Below are positions 40,969 through 48,743 of a stretch of 64,000 nucleotides of DNA, piece by piece; the first letter of the stretch is position 1, and every line of letters begins with the position of its first letter. A program made the translations under genes and the position numbers. Where the stretch lies: NCBI RefSeq assembly GCF_022834715.1, contig NZ_BQKC01000001.1, forward strand, positions 408,501 to 472,500, read 5' to 3'. The notes under the pieces were generated by a model, which was given only the letters and a program-made list of their open reading frames with translations, had not been told where the DNA came from and ran no database searches. Origin of the DNA: Granulimonas faecalis (lineage in GTDB: Bacteria > Actinomycetota > Coriobacteriia > Coriobacteriales > Atopobiaceae).

Positions 40969-42930
40969 ATGGGTTCATCCTCCCTCGAGCCCAAGGTGGT
41001 CGACGCTCGGGGGCGCACCCTGACCGGCGCCGACGTGCCCGAGGTCTGCCGCTACCTGCGCGGGTGCGTGCGTGCGGAGGTCCAGGACGACGGCTACGTG
41101 CGGCCCTGGCGCTTCTCGGCCAAGCAGCTCCGCCACCTCGCCGAGGTGGGCCGCAGCCACCGCGCCGGCTCCACGGCGGGCGTGTGCCTGGCCTTCGTCA
41201 CCGACGGCAGCGAGGTGCAGGTGGACCTCGAGGTGGTCTTCGACCTCGCCCACGACGCCGACATGGTGCGCGAGGTGCGCGCCGCCGAGGGCCGCTCCCT
41301 GGCCCCGGAGGCGGGGCTCGTGGACTCCGTGACCCTCGAGGTCGCCGGCGTCCAGCATGTGGCCACCGTGGAGTCGGGCACGCTCACGTTCGTCCTCGAC
41401 AACGGGGCCCACGTTCCCCTGGAGTGCCGCGTGTGGCTGCCCTACATCATGGCCGTGGCGGTGGGAGGGCTGCGCACGGACGGCAGCCTGGAGCCCATGC
41501 CCGACCGCCCGCTGCTGCTCACCCTGGGAGACTCCATCACCCAGGGCTTCGTCGCCGGCTGCTCCGGCGAGACCTGGCCCGTGCGCCTGGGACGCGACCT
41601 CGACTTCTGCCTGGTGAACCAGGGCGTGGCGGGCCACGTGTTCGACCCGGGCACCCTCAAGGGCTCCGGTCGCCTGCGGAGGGCCGCCCCCGCCGCCGTG
41701 GTCGTGGCCTACGGCACCAACGACTGGGCACGCATCAGCTCGGCCAGGCGCATCCGGAAGAACATCCACGCCTACCTGCGGCGCGTGGCCGACCTCTACG
41801 GCTCCTGCGCCCGCGTGTACGTGGTGTCGCCCCTGTGGCGCGCCGACGCCGCCATCGCCTCCGCCTCGGGCAAGCCCCTGGGCTGGGTGGGCCAGATCCT
41901 GCGCGACGAGTGCGCCGGGCTGGGATTCTCCTTCGTCGACGGCTTCGACCTCGTGGCCCACGACCCCCGCCTCTTCGGCGACCTGCGGCTGCACCCCAAC
42001 GCCGAGGGCTCGGCCTCCATGGCCCGGTCCCTGGCCGTGCGCATCCGAGCCGACATCGCCTCCGGCCCCGTGACGGACCCGGCCACGGGCCTCTCGGCCG
42101 TCGCCACCGCGGCCGACGGGCAGAGCCGCGACCGCGCGGGCGCACCGGGGGAGCACCCGGGATTCGACGCCCTCGTGCGCACCATCTGGCGCCTGCGCCA
42201 GCCCGACGGCTGTCCCTGGGACCGCGAGCAGACCCACGGCTCCATCCAGCGCAACATGGTGGAGGAGGCCTACGAGGCCGTGGACGCCATCGACGGAGGA
42301 GACCCGCGCCATCTGGCCGAGGAGCTCGGCGACGTGCTCATGCAGGTGCTGCTCCACGCCCAGATCGCGGACGACGCCGGCGCGTTCTCCATCGACGACG
42401 TGGTGGCCGGCCTCGACGAGAAGCTCGTGCGCCGCCACCCCCACGTGTTCGGCGACGCCGCGGCGGCCGACGAGGGCGAGGTGCTCGCCATCTGGGAGCA
42501 GGTGAAGGACGCCGAGCGCGAGGACGCCGAGCAGGGCCTCCTGGACTCCGTGCCGCGCTCGCTGCCCGCCCTCATGGAGTGCCAGAAGGTCTCCAAGCGG
42601 GCCGCGCGCGCCGGGTTCGACTGGCCCTCCGCCGACGCCGTGTGGGACAAGGTGGCCGAGGAGCGCGCCGAGTTCGAGGCCGAGGAGCCCGGCGGGGAGG
42701 CCGCCGAGCTGGAGTTCGGCGACGTGCTCTTTGCCCTGGTGAATGTGGCCCGCAAGGGGGGCGTGGACGCCGAGCGGGCGCTCCGTCGCTCCACGGCCAA
42801 GTTCCGCCGCCGGTGGGCCGCCATGGAGCGGGCCGCCCGCGAGGCCGGGACGCCCCTGGAGGAGCTCTCCCATGGGGAGCTGGAGGGGCTCTGGGCCCGC
42901 GTCAAGGAGGGCGAGCGGGGGGAGCGCTGA
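40969..42930 (+). CDS. mazG: SGNH/GDSL hydrolase fused to MazG nucleotide pyrophosphohydrolase
   Basis: 653 residues from ATG 40969, after GGGAGGTG. Residues 10-175 look like the beta-rich N-terminal partner of SGNH esterases; 180-365 are the SGNH hydrolase with LGDSITQGF (Ser 189), NQGVAGH, YGTND (249-252) and the final LRLHPNAEG (His 342). After a linker (366-395), 399-653 are a full-length two-domain MazG: FDALVRTIWRLRQPDGCPWDREQTH, MVEEAYEAVDAI, EELGDVLMQVLLHAQIA, then EFGDVLFALVNVARK. MazG hydrolyses NTPs such as ppGpp-related or damaged nucleotides. The frame is continuous, with no signal peptide, so both halves are cytoplasmic. Confidence 0.9.
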   Translation: MGSSSLEPKVVDARGRTLTGADVPEVCRYLRGCVRAEVQDDGYVRPWRFSAKQLRHLAEVGRSHRAGSTAGVCLAFVTDGSEVQVDLEVVFDLAHDADMVREVRAAEGRSLAPEAGLVDSVTLEVAGVQHVATVESGTLTFVLDNGAHVPLECRVWLPYIMAVAVGGLRTDGSLEPMPDRPLLLTLGDSITQGFVAGCSGETWPVRLGRDLDFCLVNQGVAGHVFDPGTLKGSGRLRRAAPAAVVVAYGTNDWARISSARRIRKNIHAYLRRVADLYGSCARVYVVSPLWRADAAIASASGKPLGWVGQILRDECAGLGFSFVDGFDLVAHDPRLFGDLRLHPNAEGSASMARSLAVRIRADIASGPVTDPATGLSAVATAADGQSRDRAGAPGEHPGFDALVRTIWRLRQPDGCPWDREQTHGSIQRNMVEEAYEAVDAIDGGDPRHLAEELGDVLMQVLLHAQIADDAGAFSIDDVVAGLDEKLVRRHPHVFGDAAAADEGEVLAIWEQVKDAEREDAEQGLLDSVPRSLPALMECQKVSKRAARAGFDWPSADAVWDKVAEERAEFEAEEPGGEAAELEFGDVLFALVNVARKGGVDAERALRRSTAKFRRRWAAMERAAREAGTPLEELSHGELEGLWARVKEGERGER

Positions 42931-43076
42931 GCCGCCCTGCAGGGCTCTGAGGATTCAAGGGTATCCCGCGCACGCCCCCGACCCCCGCCTCCGGGGGCGG
43001 GGGCAACGCGTGTATGATGGCTCTCCTGAGGGCGCGTCCCTCAAGAGAGCACCCCAAACGCAGCAGATGAGGAACC

Positions 43077-44108
43077 ATGTCCCAGCGCGACGACAAAACC
43101 ATCGCCTTCAGGCCGCGGGCGCGCCGCGACGCCTCCCCGGAGGCGGTCGACGAGCCCGTCTACGAGGTCGACGACGTCGCCGTGGGCCCGGACGGCTCTG
43201 TGAGCCCCAGGCCCTCCGGCGGCGAGCTGGCGTCGCCCTCCACCAGGGCCCGGTCGCACCGCCGCGCCCGTGCCACCTCCGATGCCGGCGACCCCACGCC
43301 GCTCCGCCCGCACCCCGCCCGCACCGCCTCTTCCGCGGCGTCCACGGGCGACCTCCACCGCGCCCGCGACGCCGCGCGCGCCCAGGCGGCCGATGGCCGC
43401 GGCGACCGCACCCGCCGCCGCGGGGGCGTCGGGGCCGGGCAGCGCGCCCGGGGGGCCGCAGACGCCAAGGCCAAGACCGCCAAGGCTGGCAAGGCCGCCA
43501 AGACGGCGGGGACCCCCAAGGCGTCCAAGGGCGCGTCCGCCGCGGCCAAGGCCGGTGCGGCCGTCGCCGGGGGGGCGCGCTCCGCGGCGCAGCGTCTGAC
43601 GGCGGCCGTGACGTCGGCCCGGCGCGGCGGCGACTCCCCGTCCCGGGCCCGCCGCGGCCGCACCTCCCCCCAGGAAGGTGCCGACGGGCAGCCGGGCAAG
43701 GGGCGCCTCCCGCGTCCGTCCCGCCGCGCCCTCGCCGTGCTCGCGGTGGTCGTGGTCGCCGTCGTGGCGCTTTACGGGCCGGTGCGGGACCTCTACATGG
43801 CCAAGCGCAACAACCAGATCATCCAGGACGTGCTCGCCGAGATAAACGCCGAGAACGAGGCCGTGGAGAAGCGCGCCCGCGACCTCACCACCGAGCAGGG
43901 CATCGAGGACGAGGCCCGGCTCCACGGCTACGTGAAGGAGGGCGAGGAGGCCGCAACGGTCTCCGGCCTCCCCGGTGGGCAGGGGGGCGAGGCCGTGCCC
44001 ATTCCCGAGGACGTCCGGGCCGCCGTGCTTGCCCGGGAGGACCCTTGGTACATCCAGGCCCTCGACCGACTCTTCTTCTACCAGAAGGGGGACCAGAACC
44101 ATGAGTGA
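43077..44108 (+). CDS. DivIC/FtsB-like septum formation protein
   Basis: 343 residues. A long disordered basic N-terminus rich in Ala, Arg, Lys (about 1-215, with Lys-Ala repeats like AKTAKAGKAAKTAG) precedes one membrane helix (LAVLAVVVVAVVALYGPV) and an external coiled coil (NNQIIQDVLAEINAENEAVEKRARDLTTEQGIEDEARLHGYV) typical of DivIC/FtsB, which links FtsL and FtsQ in the divisome. The C-terminus reads DPWYIQALDRLFFYQ. The 200-residue tail is much longer than in most homologues. Overlaps the Ppx/GppA start by eight bases, a common gene order in Actinobacteria. Confidence 0.85.
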   Translation: MSQRDDKTIAFRPRARRDASPEAVDEPVYEVDDVAVGPDGSVSPRPSGGELASPSTRARSHRRARATSDAGDPTPLRPHPARTASSAASTGDLHRARDAARAQAADGRGDRTRRRGGVGAGQRARGAADAKAKTAKAGKAAKTAGTPKASKGASAAAKAGAAVAGGARSAAQRLTAAVTSARRGGDSPSRARRGRTSPQEGADGQPGKGRLPRPSRRALAVLAVVVVAVVALYGPVRDLYMAKRNNQIIQDVLAEINAENEAVEKRARDLTTEQGIEDEARLHGYVKEGEEAATVSGLPGGQGGEAVPIPEDVRAAVLAREDPWYIQALDRLFFYQKGDQNHE

Positions 44109-45111
44109 GACCCGCCGTGTGGGCGTCATAGACATCGGGACCGTCACCGCCCGCGTGGGCATGGCCGACATCCAGGACCATGTGGTCCTCTCCATCGTGC
44201 GCGAGAGCCGCATCTGCAACCTCGGCGAGGGAGTGGACGCCGTGGGGCTCATCTCTCCCGACGCCATCGCCCGCGTGCTCGAGGCCGTGGACGGCTTCAT
44301 CGCCTTCCTGCGCGACCACCGCTGCGACGTCGTGGGGTGCTTCCTCACCTCCGCGGCCCGGGACGCCCGCAACGCCGACGAGCTCCTGGACGCCCTGCGC
44401 GCCCGCGGCCTCGCGCCCGAGGTGCTCACGGGAACGGTGGAGGGGGCCCTGGCGTTCCGCGGGGTCGCCCAGGCCTTCGACTGCCACAGCATGGCCGTGG
44501 CCGACATCGGTGGCGGCTCCACCGAGCTCACCTGCGGCGGCCGCACCGACGACGGGCTCGTGGTGGACTGGACCCACTCCTTCGACCTGGGGGCGCGTCG
44601 CCTGACCGAGCGGTTCCTCTCGCGCAACGACCCGCCCTCCCGCGACGACTTGGTGGCCTGCTGCTGCGAGACCCGCATGGCCTTCGAGGCCCAGATGCCT
44701 TGGATGGAGGGGGCCCTGGCCCACCCCGACATCCTCATCGCCACCGGCGGCACCGTGACGTCCCTGTCCGCCATGGGGTTGGGCTTGGAGACCTACGACA
44801 GCGCGGTGGTCCAGGGCTCCACCCTCACCGTGGAGGAGGTGGACGACCTGGGCGCCCGCCTTGCCGCCATGACCGAGTCCCAGAGGGCCCGCATCCCGGG
44901 TCTCCAGCCCAACCGGGCGCCTGTGATCCTGGGTGGCACGCTCCTGGTGGGCGAGCTCATGAGGGCCAGCGGCTTCAGGGAGCTCACGGTGAGCGACTTC
45001 GACGGCCTCGCCGGGGCCTGCATGGCCGTGGAGAGGTCCCTCGACGGGACCCCGGGCCCCGTGGGCTTCCTGCCCGCCACCGTGGGTCTCGCCGACCTCG
45101 TGGAGCCATAA
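44101..45111 (+). CDS. ppx: Ppx/GppA-family phosphatase
   Basis: 336 residues from ATG 44101, within the end of the DivIC-like gene. Actin-like ATPase fold: RVGVIDIGTVTARVG (phosphate 1), TSAARDARNADELL, TGTVEGALAFRGV, ADIGGGSTELTCG (phosphate 2), and IATGGTVTSLSAM. Exopolyphosphatase or guanosine pentaphosphatase; the family cannot be split by eye. With MazG nearby it may tune ppGpp and polyphosphate pools. Confidence 0.92.
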   Translation: MSETRRVGVIDIGTVTARVGMADIQDHVVLSIVRESRICNLGEGVDAVGLISPDAIARVLEAVDGFIAFLRDHRCDVVGCFLTSAARDARNADELLDALRARGLAPEVLTGTVEGALAFRGVAQAFDCHSMAVADIGGGSTELTCGGRTDDGLVVDWTHSFDLGARRLTERFLSRNDPPSRDDLVACCCETRMAFEAQMPWMEGALAHPDILIATGGTVTSLSAMGLGLETYDSAVVQGSTLTVEEVDDLGARLAAMTESQRARIPGLQPNRAPVILGGTLLVGELMRASGFRELTVSDFDGLAGACMAVERSLDGTPGPVGFLPATVGLADLVEP

Positions 45112-45133
45112 AGGATTAGGATGGTTCAAGGAC

Positions 45134-45218
45134 GGGGGCGTGGCGGAACGGTAGACGCAGGGGTCTTAAAAACCTCGGCCTTCACGGCGTGTGGGTTCGA
45201 GTCCCACCGCCCCTACCA
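45134..45218 (+). tRNA. tRNA-Leu (TAA)
   Basis: 85 bases with long variable arm as expected for leucine. Acceptor GGGGGCG pairs with CGCCCCT; anticodon loop CTTAAAA gives anticodon TAA; T arm GTGGGTTCGAGTCCCAC; 3' CCA is encoded. Confidence 0.95.
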
Positions 45219-45303
45219 CCTCGGTGCCGCGACGGCGGCGCCGCAGGGACGAGAACCTCTCGGCGGCCCCCAGGGGCGCCTTGGATATGAAAGCTGAACG
45301 CCC

Positions 45304-45585
45304 ATGAAGCGCATCCTCCTGGCCTGCGGGTCCGGGTTCGCCACCTCCACCGCCGTCCGTGCCCGTCTGGAGCGGTTCCTCGACTCCCACGGTTACGAGG
45401 GCGCCTACACCATCCGGCAGTGCAAGATCGCCGAGGCGCCGCGCCTCTCGGCCGGGTTCGACTTCCTCGTGGCCACCATGATGGCGCCGCAGCACCTGGA
45501 GTGCCCCTACGTCAACGGGGTCCCGTTCCTCCTGGGTGAGAACATGGCCGCCTCCGAGCGAGCCGTCCTCGCCCTGATGGGGTAG
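45304..45585 (+). CDS. PTS galactitol-type IIB subunit, orphan
   Basis: 93 residues. The phosphocysteine site is in LLACGSGFATSTAVRAR (Cys 9), the pattern of galactitol/GatB-like IIB proteins; the ending PQHLECPYVNGVPFLLGEN also fits. No IIA or IIC gene is nearby, so the partner is elsewhere or the protein works as a regulatory phosphoacceptor. The stretch 45219-45303 between the tRNA and this gene shows no other feature. Confidence 0.88.
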   Translation: MKRILLACGSGFATSTAVRARLERFLDSHGYEGAYTIRQCKIAEAPRLSAGFDFLVATMMAPQHLECPYVNGVPFLLGENMAASERAVLALMG

Positions 45586-45640
45586 TAATCCCCTGACAGG
45601 TACGTCGTCCCGCCGGGGCGTTCGATCGAGGAGGATCGTG

Positions 45641-46126
45641 ATGAAGGTAGGCAAGCTGGTCGCGGCAGGAATGCTCACCCTGGCCCTGGCGGGCTGCGGC
45701 GGGGCGCCGGCCGCACAGCCGGCGGACGACGCGGCCGCCTCCTCCACCGAGGACGCCACGGCCACGGAGCCCGCGACCTTCGGCCACGACCAGTACGGCA
45801 ACGTGGGGGAGGGCACGGCCTACTTCTCCTGCGACGAGGGCACCACCGAGGATGGCGGCATCCCGCACATGGCCGTCAACCCGCAGAAGCTCCACGCCCA
45901 GGTGTCCGTGGTCACCGAGGGCATCCCGGTCGACAGGACCACCTACGTGTTCGTGGATGGCGATCAGGTGCTGGCCGAGCCCATGGAGAACGGCGTCCAC
46001 GCCCTGGACCTCACCGACGGCCAGCTCTCCGACGGCGAGCACTCCGTCGAGGTGGTGCAGTTCTCCGACAACAAGACCTCCGGCACCGTGACCTTCTACC
46101 GCGTGGGCCGCTACTTCGTGGGCTAG
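45641..46126 (+). CDS. Small secreted lipoprotein, unknown function
   Basis: 161 residues from ATG 45641 after GAGGAGGAT. Signal peptide with lipobox LALAGCGG (Cys about 19), an Ala/Asp/Thr-rich linker of 25 residues, then a beta-rich domain (QVSVVTEGIPVDRTTYVFVDGDQVL, GEHSVEVVQFSDN) that resembles an immunoglobulin-like fold. No family recognised. Followed by its own terminator. Confidence 0.85.
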   Translation: MKVGKLVAAGMLTLALAGCGGAPAAQPADDAAASSTEDATATEPATFGHDQYGNVGEGTAYFSCDEGTTEDGGIPHMAVNPQKLHAQVSVVTEGIPVDRTTYVFVDGDQVLAEPMENGVHALDLTDGQLSDGEHSVEVVQFSDNKTSGTVTFYRVGRYFVG

Positions 46127-46162
46127 GGCGCCCGAGGCCGCGCCACGACATCGACCAAAAAT

Positions 46163-46200
46163 CAGGCCGGAGGGGTTCACACCCTCCGGCCTGCTGTTTT
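46163..46200 (+). terminator. Terminator of the lipoprotein gene
   Basis: CAGGCCGGAGGG pairs with CCCTCCGGCCTG around a seven-base loop, followed by CTGTTTTCC. Confidence 0.88.
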
Positions 46201-46204
46201 CCTA

Positions 46205-46280
46205 TGGTGCCCCCAACGGGACTCGAACCCGTGTTCCCGCCTTGAAAGGGCGGTGTCCTCGGCCGCTAGACGATGGGGAC
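46205..46280 (-). tRNA. tRNA-Glu (TTC)
   Basis: 76 bases on the minus strand: acceptor GTCCCCA with TGGGGGC, anticodon stem CCGCC/GGCGG with loop CTTTCAA (anticodon TTC), T arm ACGGGTTCGAGTCCCGT, encoded 3' CCA. Confidence 0.95.
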
Positions 46281-46337
46281 GTCGGCGCGCGATTGCCAAG
46301 TATAGCAGCATCGCCGCGCCCGGCCGCAGCCCGAAGG

Positions 46338-47309
46338 CTACCAGTCCATGCCGTTGGAGCGGGCGAAGGCCACGGCGTCGTCGAGCACGCCCGGCTGCTC
46401 CGAGGCCCAGTTGACGAAGTCGGGGGCGTCCACCACCACCGGATCGGCCTCGTGGACGGCCAGCACGGCCTCCTCGAACGACCCCGGGACGAACTCCGGG
46501 CGGCACGGGAGGTAGGTCTCCACGTAGGTGGGGCGCAGAAGCGCGTAGGCCGCGCCCTCGTTGAGGGACCTGAACCCCGCGAGGGCGCGCCGAGCCGCCG
46601 GCAGGCGGTCGAGTTTGAAGAGCAGCAGCGTGCGGGCGAGGTTGGTCCAGGCGCTGCCGCGGCGCCCCAGGCGGGCGTCCAGCTCGTTGAAGCCCTCCTC
46701 GTCCTCCAGGCGTGCCAGGGCCAGCGCCGCCGTGCCGCCCATGCCCAGCTCGTCGCCGGGCATGACGTCCAGGAGCGACCTCGCGCACCCCAGCGCCATA
46801 GAGACGTTGGCGGCGTCGAGCGCCGTGACGGCCAGGGCCGCCCGCACCCTGAGGGCGGGGTGCCGGAAGACGTCGGCCCACGCGTCCACGGGGTCGGTCG
46901 CCTCGGCCGGGGCCTCCGCGCCCAGGCTCCCGTCGAGGGCGCGGAGGGCCGTGACGTGCTCCAGGGCGTCGGCCTCGGTGGCGAGCAGGCGGATGAGGGC
47001 GGCGTCCGTGGCGTCGGGGTCTATGGAGAGGGCCTCGTCGCACGCGGCGCAGAGCCTCTCCAGTCGCCGTGCCCGTGAGGCCATGTACTCGTCGTCGCTC
47101 AGGAACTCGTCGTCGGCTGAGGCCTTGGCGAGGGCGGCCTGGGCTTGGGCCACCATGGCGAAGGCGCGGTCGGCCGGGTGGTCCACGAAGGAGTCCACGT
47201 CGGCCGCCACGGCCCCCATGAGCTCCTGGCGCGCCCCCTCGCTCATGGGGCCGTGCTCCTGGAGGTAGCGGGCGGCCACGCGCTGGGTGAGCTCGCCGTA
47301 CCAGTCCAC
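46338..47309 (-). CDS. Helical-repeat (TPR-like) protein, second of pair
   Basis: 323 residues from GTG 47309, two bases after the stop of its neighbour. All-helical, alanine-rich, with repeat-like units (DEALSIDPDATDAALIRLLATEADALEHV, NLARTLLLFKLDRLPAARRALAGF) resembling tetratricopeptide arrays. No signal peptide. Homologous in layout to the upstream gene; the two probably form one complex. Function unknown. Confidence 0.75.
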   Translation of the reverse strand: MDWYGELTQRVAARYLQEHGPMSEGARQELMGAVAADVDSFVDHPADRAFAMVAQAQAALAKASADDEFLSDDEYMASRARRLERLCAACDEALSIDPDATDAALIRLLATEADALEHVTALRALDGSLGAEAPAEATDPVDAWADVFRHPALRVRAALAVTALDAANVSMALGCARSLLDVMPGDELGMGGTAALALARLEDEEGFNELDARLGRRGSAWTNLARTLLLFKLDRLPAARRALAGFRSLNEGAAYALLRPTYVETYLPCRPEFVPGSFEEAVLAVHEADPVVVDAPDFVNWASEQPGVLDDAVAFARSNGMDW

Positions 47310-47311
47310 GG

Positions 47312-48361
47312 TCAGCCCCTCCAGTCGGTCACGGCGTCCTGGGTGCGCCCGAGGCTCATCTCGTCGGAGATGCGGGCGCTCACCACGGAGGGGTCGGCAG
47401 CCACGAAGGAGCCGAGGGCGCCCATGCCCTTGAGGTCCACGCCCTCCTGGAACACCACGCTGCTCTCGCTCACGGCGAGCACGAGCTCGTCGTTGGAGTA
47501 GGGCTCCACCGCCAGGCGCGCGAACACGCCGTCGGGGAGCTCGCTCTGGGAGGAGAGGACCATGCCGGCGTGGGGGTAGCCGTCGAGGAGCGCCTGGAGG
47601 TGGCGGTGGGCCCCCTGGCGGTCACCCCGGCGGGCCGCGAGGGCCATGGAGGCGATGAGGAGCCAAGCGTCCGGCGCCGGGCGGTGGGGGACGTTCCGTG
47701 TCGCGTGGTCCGCCAGGGCCTCGAGCCCATCGGCGTCCTCGAGCTTGGCGAGGGCGAGGTAGGCGGTGAAGCGGGCGTCGGCGTGGTCCTTGGGGTCCAT
47801 CTCCAGGACCTCCCGGCAGAACTCCAGGCTCTTGCGGTAGCGGCCGCAAACGAGGGCGCGGGCCGCGAGCGAGGCGAGCCAGCGGTAGAGCGGGTACGAG
47901 ACGAGCCGCGCCTCGATGTCGGCGCCGGTGCGCCCGGAGGCGAGCGCCTCGTTGCGCCGGGCGAGGGTGCGCCCGCGCACCTCGTCGACGTTGTCGACGA
48001 GGAAGCGGTAGTGCTCCTCGAAGCTCGGGCACTCCTGGGCCGCGAGCATGCGGCGGGCGTCGTGGCACTCGGGGTCGAGGGAGACGGCCTCCTCGAGGAG
48101 CGACCGGGCCTCGGCGACGAGGCCGGCCACGTCGCCGTCCTCGGCGAAGGGCAGCTCGCGGTCCACGAGCTCGGAGGCGCGCGCCACGAGGTGGAAGGCG
48201 CGGTCCTGGTCGGTCTGGGGAAGGGAGTCGTGGTTCCATGCGAAGCGCCGGCGGAACGCGGCCGCCGCGCGCGTGGCCGTGTAGGCGTCGCCGATCTCCT
48301 GCGTCCTGGCGAAGCGCAGGCTCAGCCTGCGGTACTCCTCCTGTGCCGGGTCGAAGGCCAT
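47312..48361 (-). CDS. Helical-repeat (TPR-like) protein, first of pair
   Basis: 349 residues from ATG 48361 after GGGGGTGA (the longer frame to 48406 adds a hydrophobic stretch without ribosome site). TPR-like helices: ARSLLEEAVSLDPECHDARRMLAA, RYRKSLEFCREVLEMDPKDHADARFTAYLALAKLEDADG. Both proteins of this pair end with a short beta-like segment after the helices (SNDELVLAVSESSVVFQ here, PGSFEEAVLAVHEADPVVV in the other), pointing to a shared ancestor. Confidence 0.75.
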   Translation of the reverse strand: MAFDPAQEEYRRLSLRFARTQEIGDAYTATRAAAAFRRRFAWNHDSLPQTDQDRAFHLVARASELVDRELPFAEDGDVAGLVAEARSLLEEAVSLDPECHDARRMLAAQECPSFEEHYRFLVDNVDEVRGRTLARRNEALASGRTGADIEARLVSYPLYRWLASLAARALVCGRYRKSLEFCREVLEMDPKDHADARFTAYLALAKLEDADGLEALADHATRNVPHRPAPDAWLLIASMALAARRGDRQGAHRHLQALLDGYPHAGMVLSSQSELPDGVFARLAVEPYSNDELVLAVSESSVVFQEGVDLKGMGALGSFVAADPSVVSARISDEMSLGRTQDAVTDWRG

Positions 48362-48743
48362 GGTCACCCCCTTTGAAATCCTAAAAAAGAGCCACAGCGC
48401 CACCACTATAGCAAGGGTTCCATCGATACCCGTCGGCCGGACGACCCGTGTTCAGGGTTGAAAAGGACCTGTGAAATGGCAGGACCGGGCCGTCGTGAGC
48501 GTCGACGGCCGTCGATCTTGTTGACCTCTTTTCAATGGTCAACTACTTCGTTTTTCTAATCAAAACTACCGTCCACGCTTCCAAAACTACCGCTCGCCTT
48601 GCAGAAATCTTCAATGATTTTCTCAGGTGCCGTTCAATGGTCGCAACGAGAGGGGCGGCGCGGAGCCAGTCGCGGACCCCGCACCACTCGGAAGGCGCCG
48701 CCCCGCGGCGAGAGTAGAGAGTAGGAAGAAGAGAGGAGTACGC
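48362..48743. promoter_or_regulatory. Control region of the fructose PTS operon
   Basis: No gene. CAAAACTACCG occurs twice, at 48561-48571 and 48582-48592, exactly 21 bases (two helical turns) apart, in an A/T-rich patch suited to a promoter. TTCAATGGTC is also repeated at 48531-48540 and 48633-48642. These are candidate operators for a regulator of fructose use; no such regulator is encoded in the window. Confidence 0.55.
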
